From Kineosporia corallincola (lineage in GTDB: Bacteria > Actinomycetota > Actinomycetes > Actinomycetales > Kineosporiaceae): DNA of 64,000 nucleotides. Where the stretch lies: positions 124,001-188,000 of the forward strand of contig NZ_JAHBAY010000008.1 in the NCBI RefSeq assembly GCF_018499875.1. Reading direction: 5' to 3'. Below the pieces are notes generated by a model that saw nothing but the letters and a program-made list of their open reading frames with translations, did no database searches and had not been told where the DNA came from. The number at the start of each line of letters is the position of its first letter. The stretch's first letter is position 1. Shown in pieces: positions 59,901 through 64,000 of the stretch. The position numbers were made by a program, and so were the translations under genes.

Positions 59901-60415
59901 TCGTCACGGGTGGCGGCGGCCGCACCGGCCGGGTCGAGCCCGGCGGCGGCCGCCTCGACCGCGACGCCGGACAGCTTGATGGTGTTGTCGTAGCTGATGA
60001 TCACCGAACGCGGGGTCAGCCGCAGGTGGTGCAGGCCGCGGGCGGCGGCGCCGCGCAGGCCCTGGGCCACCTCGCCGACGATGCGCCGGACCACCGGCGG
60101 CGCCAGCGGCGCGCGCTCGATCAGGTTGGCCAGGGTGTCGCCGTCGACGTGGCTGCTGACCACGAAGGTGATGTCGTCGTGGGTGCCGACGTCGAGCACC
60201 CGCACCAGGCGGGGGTCGTCGATGAGGGCGGCCCGGCGCGCGGCGTCGGCCACGTCGGCCGAGTACGGGTGGCCGGGCCGCATCACGCGGACCGTGACCG
60301 CCCGGTCGAGGGTCAGGTCAGCGGCCCGCCAGACCGATGAGTCGGTGTTCGCGTGGTACCGGTCTTCGAGCCGGTAACGCCCGGCCAGGACGGTGCCCCG
60401 GGTGGCAGTGGACAA
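56948..60415 (-). CDS. Membrane pseudokinase with Pro-rich linker and extracellular discoidin-like domain
   Basis: A 1155-residue protein from GTG/ATG at 60415. Residues about 12-260 have a Ser/Thr kinase fold, but the catalytic loop reads LHHLRLTPRSVIIS in place of HRDxxxxN, and the DFG position reads LSG, so it is a pseudokinase. Residues about 270-900 are Pro/Ala/Ser-rich, with two copies of a roughly 40-residue motif. A membrane helix (VLAGIGVVFLVLLLLAAWQL) lies near 920. The last 200 residues resemble a galactose-binding, F5/8 type C-like domain (TAIDPEGDGDE, DGKDGTHWESDRY). Mycobacterial MviN carries this pseudokinase and outer domain fused to MurJ; here they are a separate gene after murJ. 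Confidence 0.85.
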   Translation of the reverse strand: MSTATRGTVLAGRYRLEDRYHANTDSSVWRAADLTLDRAVTVRVMRPGHPYSADVADAARRAALIDDPRLVRVLDVGTHDDITFVVSSHVDGDTLANLIERAPLAPPVVRRIVGEVAQGLRGAAARGLHHLRLTPRSVIISYDNTIKLSGVAVEAAAAGLDPAGAAAATRDDARALIALLYAGLTGRWPLGDTGFAAAPRATDGGPIAPSELIPDIPGDLNRLCVLTLGPLDSGPHTPAEVVGMLAPWASADEAPLRSASRPRDPATPAHPNPALVMRSRSQRGQTPAAGFRPGGPVTSGPVASGPVTSGPATSRPAGSGSPASGSPASRPAASSRPAPGPTASGPAAPGPAASSPAASGSPAPGTPPANPPAVPTRVAPASWPPAAGDSLFDPRRREREEGAPDPDATLPPTALGRFFPAGPSAAGAQAPSAWPSGSSAVRPGTPQRPSTPQRPVTPEDITRRIPPPADRPPAGPPTTNRPAAKAIAPQENPDDQQGRQQRRTASIFPTPSVAITGSMPLPPRVRGNSRTDAMFGGAPDEQDSAQPSGPSSANRPDPRSRLASSPQPPSSAPAIGSGPAGQSPGTPASFADAPQSPGSRPGAGPASPASPASPASPASPAQDPAAFRSATPPPPGGRIALPPSAAGGPARPAPFSSPQNPGTARPTRPQDGPHDEHGRPIRRTASIFPTPSVAMTGSMPLPPLLKRGGDDRTDAMFGVEAAANTDLTPAPLREARQLGAPRALAPGGQAAGPNQQQSGPPNTQNLQNTPGPPGRPGRPAARPAQFAQPPRTAPNPLDSGPIPTAAAARTAAGLRAGRPTSRPIDGAVEGGGPNPVARPITPGAGPGLPPSLFASPTAPGGDAPGAGVAPDDASGQHSGMGAERPAGPGRHRGPAAGRGPAAENSRLPWEDRWSDRPPSPLESSGPFPIVIPPDAPPKDQSRKVLAGIGVVFLVLLLLAAWQLRGLFSGSDEPVALREQGPVITTAPAATGDAPEATAQVTAEPSATPTEEAAEVEIKTATAIDPEGDGDEDSASAPLAVDGKDGTHWESDRYESAAFGGLKKGLGLAIELGRSAAVGSAEIDVAGTGGRVQVRTADSPDYDSSTRIGSGSIEDGTVTVDTDDDVDPAKYVILWFTELPSVEGDFRLEVSEVRLT
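58262..58375 (-). repeat. Copy B of a duplicated linker motif in the pseudokinase gene
   Basis: Encodes RRTASIFPTPSVAMTGSMPL followed by PP and, ten residues on, RTDAMFG. It matches copy A at 58802-58915 in both DNA and protein, with about 540 bp between the copies. Confidence 0.85.
58802..58915 (-). repeat. Copy A of a duplicated linker motif in the pseudokinase gene
   Basis: Encodes RRTASIFPTPSVAITGSMPL followed by PP and RTDAMFG, differing from copy B mainly by Ile/Met and in the spacer. It is the only strongly conserved stretch in an otherwise low-complexity linker, so it is likely functional. Confidence 0.85.
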
Positions 60416-60628
60416 GCCCGCGCACTCCTTCCAGCCCGACGGCAGCTCTACGGATTCCCTGTTCCATCGTAGTTCTCCCGCTCGCCCCGGAACGAGATGT
60501 CACGCACATCACGGGCGCTTGAGACCCTTTACGAGCATTGCCGGTGACACGCAGGAACTTGGGAGTACGTAGCGTGAGTGCGAGGTTTCGCCGTCCATGC
60601 TCGGAAGATAAGAGTTCGCCGTGAGTTC
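60416..60628. other. Gap between murJ and the pseudokinase gene
   Basis: 213 bp without a coding frame. A promoter for the pseudokinase-sigM-rsmA genes may lie here. GGAAC on the minus strand at about 60450-60454 has no -10 partner at acceptable distance. Confidence 0.3.
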
Positions 60629-63508
60629 TCAGCGCGCCGAGTGGCGCGCCAGGGTGGCGGGGGACGAGGGCAGACGGCGCAGGATCGGCCCGGCGACGTC
60701 CTCGATCTCCTTGACCCCGAGCATGCGCATGCCGGACACGTAGATCGTGAGCAGGAAGACGCCACCGATGACGACGGCGATGATGCAGGCCAGCCATCCG
60801 TCGCCGAGGAAGGCGTGCACGGACTGGGCCATCAGCCAGGCGACCACACCGCCGACCGCGGCCACCATGATCATCTCGACGTGTGCCCGCACCACCTGCT
60901 GGGCGTCCAGGTCGCCGAACCGCTGCCGCAGGATCCAGTACGACAGGCCGGCCCCGACGATGTTCGACAGGGCCATCGACAGGCCCACGCCGACCACGAT
61001 GTATTCCGGCGCCCGGTCACGCAGGGCGAACAGCGAGATCAGGTTGCCGGTGGCCCAGGTGGCGCTCGCCGCGATCTGGATGAAGAACGGCGTCTTGGCG
61101 TCTTCGAAGGCGTAGAACACGCGCTGGAACAGGTACTGCGCGCTGTAGGGGATCAGGCCCAGCGACATCGCCATCACCACGTAGCCGATACCGGTGGTGG
61201 TGGCCCGGTCGTTGCCGGGGAACATCGAGGCGGTGACGTCGGTACCCAGCGCCAGCAGACCGGCGGTGGACACCACCGTGGCCAGGCCGGTCAGCCGCAG
61301 GCCCAGGGACAGGTCGGCCCGCACGTCGCGGATCCGGTTCTCCGCCGCGGCGTTCGACATCCGGGTGAACAACGCGGTGACCAGTGAGACCGCCACCAGC
61401 GAGTGCGGCAGCACGAACAGCAGCTGGGCGTTGTCGTAGATCGCCTTACCGGTCTTGATCGCGGCGTCGGGCCGGTCTTCGAGCAGCTTGCTGGCGGTGG
61501 TGGTGACCTGCGAGATCACCACGAAGGCGATCTGCTGCACGACGACCGCGGCGAAGGTCCAGCCGGCCACCTTGCTGGCCGAGGCCAGGCCGACGCCGCG
61601 CAGACCGAACCTCGGCCGGTAACGCACGCCGGCCCGGCTCAGCATCGGGATCAGGATGACGGCCTGGGCTGCCACGCCGAGCGTCTGGCTGCCGGCCAGC
61701 AGGCCGATCTTGGTGGCGTCCCAGCTGTCCACCGGCTGGGTGCCCTTGTGGTAGATCACCATGAAGGCGACCAGGCCGGCGATCGACACCACGTTGTTCA
61801 TCACCGGCGCCCACATGAACGCGCCGAACTTGCCCCGGGCGTTCAGCACCTGGCCGAGCAGGGTGTAGAGGCCGTAGAAGAACACCTGCGGCAGGCACCA
61901 CAGCGAGAACGCCGCGGTCAGGCTGACCAGTTCGGCGTCCCACTTCGACGAGCCGTAGATCTTCACCAGCAGCGGCGACGCGAGGATCACCCCGACGGTG
62001 ACCACCATCAGCATGCCGAGCGCCGCCGTGAGCAGGCGGTTGATGTAGTCCTCGCCGCCGTCCTTCTGCTTGGCGGCCCGGGCGATCTGCGGCACCAGCA
62101 CGGCGTTCAGCACGCCACCGGCCAGCAGGATGTACAGCGCGTTCGGCATGATGTTGGCGACCGAGAACGCGTCGGCCGCGCCGGCCCCGCCACCGGGTGC
62201 CACCACGGCGACCAGCACGGCGGCCCGGACGAATCCGAGCAGCCGGGAGGCCAGCGTTCCGGCCGCCATCAGCGCACTGCTGCCGAGCAGGGACGACGTG
62301 CGCGAGGCCGGTTTCTTCGTCTCGGCCGGCGCCGGCGCCGCCTCGGGCTCGGCGTAGTCCTCCTCGACCTCCGGCTCGGCGTAGCCGCGGTCGTACTCGG
62401 GCACCGGCTCGCGCTCGCGCCGGCGGGACCGGGCCGGCGGGGCCGGCGGCATCGGACGGCGGGGCGAGCGGGCGATCGGCGCCTGGATGGCCTGCAACGG
62501 CTGGGTGACGTCGGCCGGGACGACCGGGCCCTCGAGGCCGAGCAGGCTGAGCGAACCGGTCAGCTCGGCCGGGTCGAGGCCGGACAGGTCGTACGGGTTC
62601 TTGGCCGGGGTCTGCGGCGGCGGGCGCCAGCCACGGCGTGACGACGGTCTCGGCCGCGGCGTCTCCGGGTCGAGCGGGTGGAAGTAGGGCTGGTCCTCGT
62701 CGTACGCGTCGTCGTACCGGTCATGACGCTCGTCGCGGCCCTCGTCGTAGCCGGCATCGTCGTAGTAGCCGTCGTCGTGGCGGGAGCCGTCGTCGTACGC
62801 GGCCGGGCCGCCGTGGCCCGGAGTGCCGTGACCGGGTGCGTCCCGGTCCTGGTCGTAGGGCTCGTACCCGTCGGAGTACCCGTCCGGGTACTCATCGGGG
62901 TACCCGTCCAGGTGCCCGGGCTGGTGTGTGCCGCGTGAGCGCTCCGGCCGGTACGGGTGCACGGGAACCGTCGGGTCGGCCGGGGCCACCTCGGGGGCGG
63001 CTGGCTGCTGGCGTCGCGACCGGCGTCCCTGGACCATCGGACGGGTCGGCTCGGCCGGCGAGACGGGCACGCCACCCGGGTCGGACCGGTACGGCTGCTC
63101 CTGGTCGAACGGCTCGTCGTGGGCGTCGTACCGGTCGTACTGAACCGGCTGTTCGTACTGCGACGGCCGGTCCTGCGGCTCGCGCGGGCGACCATCGCGC
63201 CGGGACGACCGGCGCGGGCGCTCGGGCGGCGGCTGGTTCCACCAGGCGTCCGCCGGTCCGCTGGTGCGCTGCGACCCGGCCGGGCGCGGCGCCTGACGGT
63301 GCCGGTCCTCGTGCTGGGCCGCGTACTGGGCCTCCCGCTGTGCCGCGTAGGGGTCCTCGGCGTACGGGTCCTCGGGGCGGTGCCCTTCCGGGGCACCGCC
63401 GTACTGCTCGTCGTAGTGGTCCGGGTTGCTGTCAGCCCGCCGGCGGCGCGTGGGCCGGTCCGGATCGGCAGGCGCAGGCGTGGCGTCGTCTGACGACCAG
63501 CCGCTCAC
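60629..63508 (-). CDS. murJ: Lipid II flippase MurJ (MviN) with long acidic N-terminus
   Basis: A 959-residue protein from GTG 63508 (AAGGAG five bases upstream), overlapping the preceding stop as GTGA. Residues 1 to about 405 are disordered, rich in Asp, Tyr, Arg and Pro (many YDE/DGYxD segments). The MurJ core starts at SRTSSLLGSSALMAAGTLASRLLGFVRAAVLVAV and has 14 predicted membrane helices, including ADAFSVANIMPNALYILLAGGVLNAVLVPQIARA with the conserved N and R residues of the substrate cavity. It flips lipid II to the outer face for peptidoglycan synthesis. The pseudokinase gene follows 214 bp downstream. Confidence 0.94.
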   Translation of the reverse strand: MSGWSSDDATPAPADPDRPTRRRRADSNPDHYDEQYGGAPEGHRPEDPYAEDPYAAQREAQYAAQHEDRHRQAPRPAGSQRTSGPADAWWNQPPPERPRRSSRRDGRPREPQDRPSQYEQPVQYDRYDAHDEPFDQEQPYRSDPGGVPVSPAEPTRPMVQGRRSRRQQPAAPEVAPADPTVPVHPYRPERSRGTHQPGHLDGYPDEYPDGYSDGYEPYDQDRDAPGHGTPGHGGPAAYDDGSRHDDGYYDDAGYDEGRDERHDRYDDAYDEDQPYFHPLDPETPRPRPSSRRGWRPPPQTPAKNPYDLSGLDPAELTGSLSLLGLEGPVVPADVTQPLQAIQAPIARSPRRPMPPAPPARSRRREREPVPEYDRGYAEPEVEEDYAEPEAAPAPAETKKPASRTSSLLGSSALMAAGTLASRLLGFVRAAVLVAVVAPGGGAGAADAFSVANIMPNALYILLAGGVLNAVLVPQIARAAKQKDGGEDYINRLLTAALGMLMVVTVGVILASPLLVKIYGSSKWDAELVSLTAAFSLWCLPQVFFYGLYTLLGQVLNARGKFGAFMWAPVMNNVVSIAGLVAFMVIYHKGTQPVDSWDATKIGLLAGSQTLGVAAQAVILIPMLSRAGVRYRPRFGLRGVGLASASKVAGWTFAAVVVQQIAFVVISQVTTTASKLLEDRPDAAIKTGKAIYDNAQLLFVLPHSLVAVSLVTALFTRMSNAAAENRIRDVRADLSLGLRLTGLATVVSTAGLLALGTDVTASMFPGNDRATTTGIGYVVMAMSLGLIPYSAQYLFQRVFYAFEDAKTPFFIQIAASATWATGNLISLFALRDRAPEYIVVGVGLSMALSNIVGAGLSYWILRQRFGDLDAQQVVRAHVEMIMVAAVGGVVAWLMAQSVHAFLGDGWLACIIAVVIGGVFLLTIYVSGMRMLGVKEIEDVAGPILRRLPSSPATLARHSAR

Positions 63509-64000
63509 CTGTTCTCCTTCGGCCTTGTCGGGCTGCGACGCTGCGCCCCTTTCGATGCGGCCATCGTCGGTACCGAACTGGACTTCTGCTCCTGCATACC
63601 GTGGGGATCACCCGGCTCCGCGGAGGTTGACCGGATGCCGGGCGCGCGACGTACGTCGTCCCCACTACTGGAGCCTTCTGGACTTCTTTCCGTTGCGCCA
63701 CCCGAGGCCCCGGCTGATGCGCCGTCCGTCACACCCGGCGTGATCCGGGGGATCGGCGAGGTGATGGCCTCCCGCTGTGCGGCCTCCCGGGTCTCCTGCG
63801 CCGCGGCCTCCTTGGCGGCCTTGCGGACGGCGCGGGCCGCGTCGTCGTCCACGTCCGGAATGGTGTGCAGCGGCACCCGGGGACGGGTGCGGTTGCGCCG
63901 GAAGCTGCGCAGCAGGCCGAACAGGAGCAGCAGGACGAGCAGGACGGCCATGCCGATCAGGCCCCAGCTCTCCCAGTTCGGCCGCACCTTGACCTCGAAG
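63505..64000 (-). CDS. DUF6049-like membrane protein, C-terminal part (5' end outside window)
   Basis: The frame is open to the right edge, so only the last 165 residues are visible. A membrane helix (WGLIGMAVLLVLLLLFGLLRSF) is followed by a basic stop-transfer segment (RRNRTRPRV) and a cytoplasmic tail with a helical stretch (DDAARAVRKAAKEAAAQETREAAQREA) and then low-complexity Ser/Gly. Position directly before murJ, with a GTGA overlap, and the C-terminal membrane anchor match the large secreted DUF6049/Rv3909-type proteins of actinobacteria. The extracellular part that would confirm this is not in the window. Confidence 0.6.
   Translation of the reverse strand, partial: FEVKVRPNWESWGLIGMAVLLVLLLLFGLLRSFRRNRTRPRVPLHTIPDVDDDAARAVRKAAKEAAAQETREAAQREAITSPIPRITPGVTDGASAGASGGATERSPEGSSSGDDVRRAPGIRSTSAEPGDPHGMQEQKSSSVPTMAASKGAQRRSPTRPKENR

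Noticed and set aside
60436-60460. SigM-type promoter upstream of the pseudokinase gene
   Set aside because: GGAAC is followed by CGTC only after 19 bases, outside the usual ECF spacing.

Overview
The window is a high-G+C actinobacterial chromosome segment centred on the replication origin. The core order is the conserved one for this phylum: tRNA-Ile, DUF3566 gene, gyrA, gyrB, dciA-like DUF721 gene, recF, gnd, dnaN, oriC, dnaA, rpmH, rnpA, yidD, yidC, jag/khpB, rsmG, parA, parB, then the cwlM-trxA-trxB-rsmA-sigM-pseudokinase-murJ block known from mycobacteria. Extra traits (split MurJ and pseudokinase, very long low-complexity linkers, an integrated pSAM2-type element) suggest a Kineosporia- or Streptomyces-like actinomycete, but I cannot fix the genus.

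Layout. 1-1.5 kb: end of a methyltransferase gene and an MFS exporter. 1.6-14.1 kb: accessory DNA ending in a clear actinomycete integrative and conjugative element (AICE). Its core is a KorSA-like GntR repressor, a Pra-like activator, an FtsK-type transfer ATPase, a Spd-like membrane protein, a RepSA-type initiator, an excisionase and a tyrosine integrase, inserted at the 3' end of tRNA-Ile. I could not find the left att copy, so the left end is unresolved. 14.2-25 kb: leftward DNA topology, repair and replication genes. 25-27.6 kb: oriC region with 33 tandem CCTCR/CCACG pentamers, a perfect LexA-type SOS box and a roughly 0.7 kb cluster of DnaA boxes. 27.6-30.2 kb: dnaA, whose product has an unusually long domain II. 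30.9-34.6 kb: rightward rpmH-to-rsmG cluster.

34.7-44.3 kb is the most unusual part. Between rsmG and parA, normally close neighbours, lie about 9.6 kb of low-G+C DNA in which I recognise no gene except one IS5-family transposase. It carries eight parS sites, a perfect 16-copy GGTGCGGA tandem repeat, and DnaA-box groups at both ends. Two more parS sites lie inside the reading frame of parA, whose product has an N-terminal extension of about 575 residues before the Walker A motif. This looks like an expanded centromere between the origin and parAB.

44.3-64 kb: parA and parB, ddl, an aminotransferase, a GNAT gene, a catalytically dead CwlM-type amidase, thioredoxin and its reductase behind a SigR/SigH-like promoter, an ECF sigma/anti-sigma pair, a membrane pseudokinase, murJ and the end of a DUF6049-type gene. 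Together these genes cover origin firing (DnaA, DnaN, DciA, gyrase), origin segregation (ParA, ParB, parS), protein and RNA maturation (RnpA, YidC/YidD, RsmG) and control of lipid II export and wall synthesis (MurJ, pseudokinase, CwlM).
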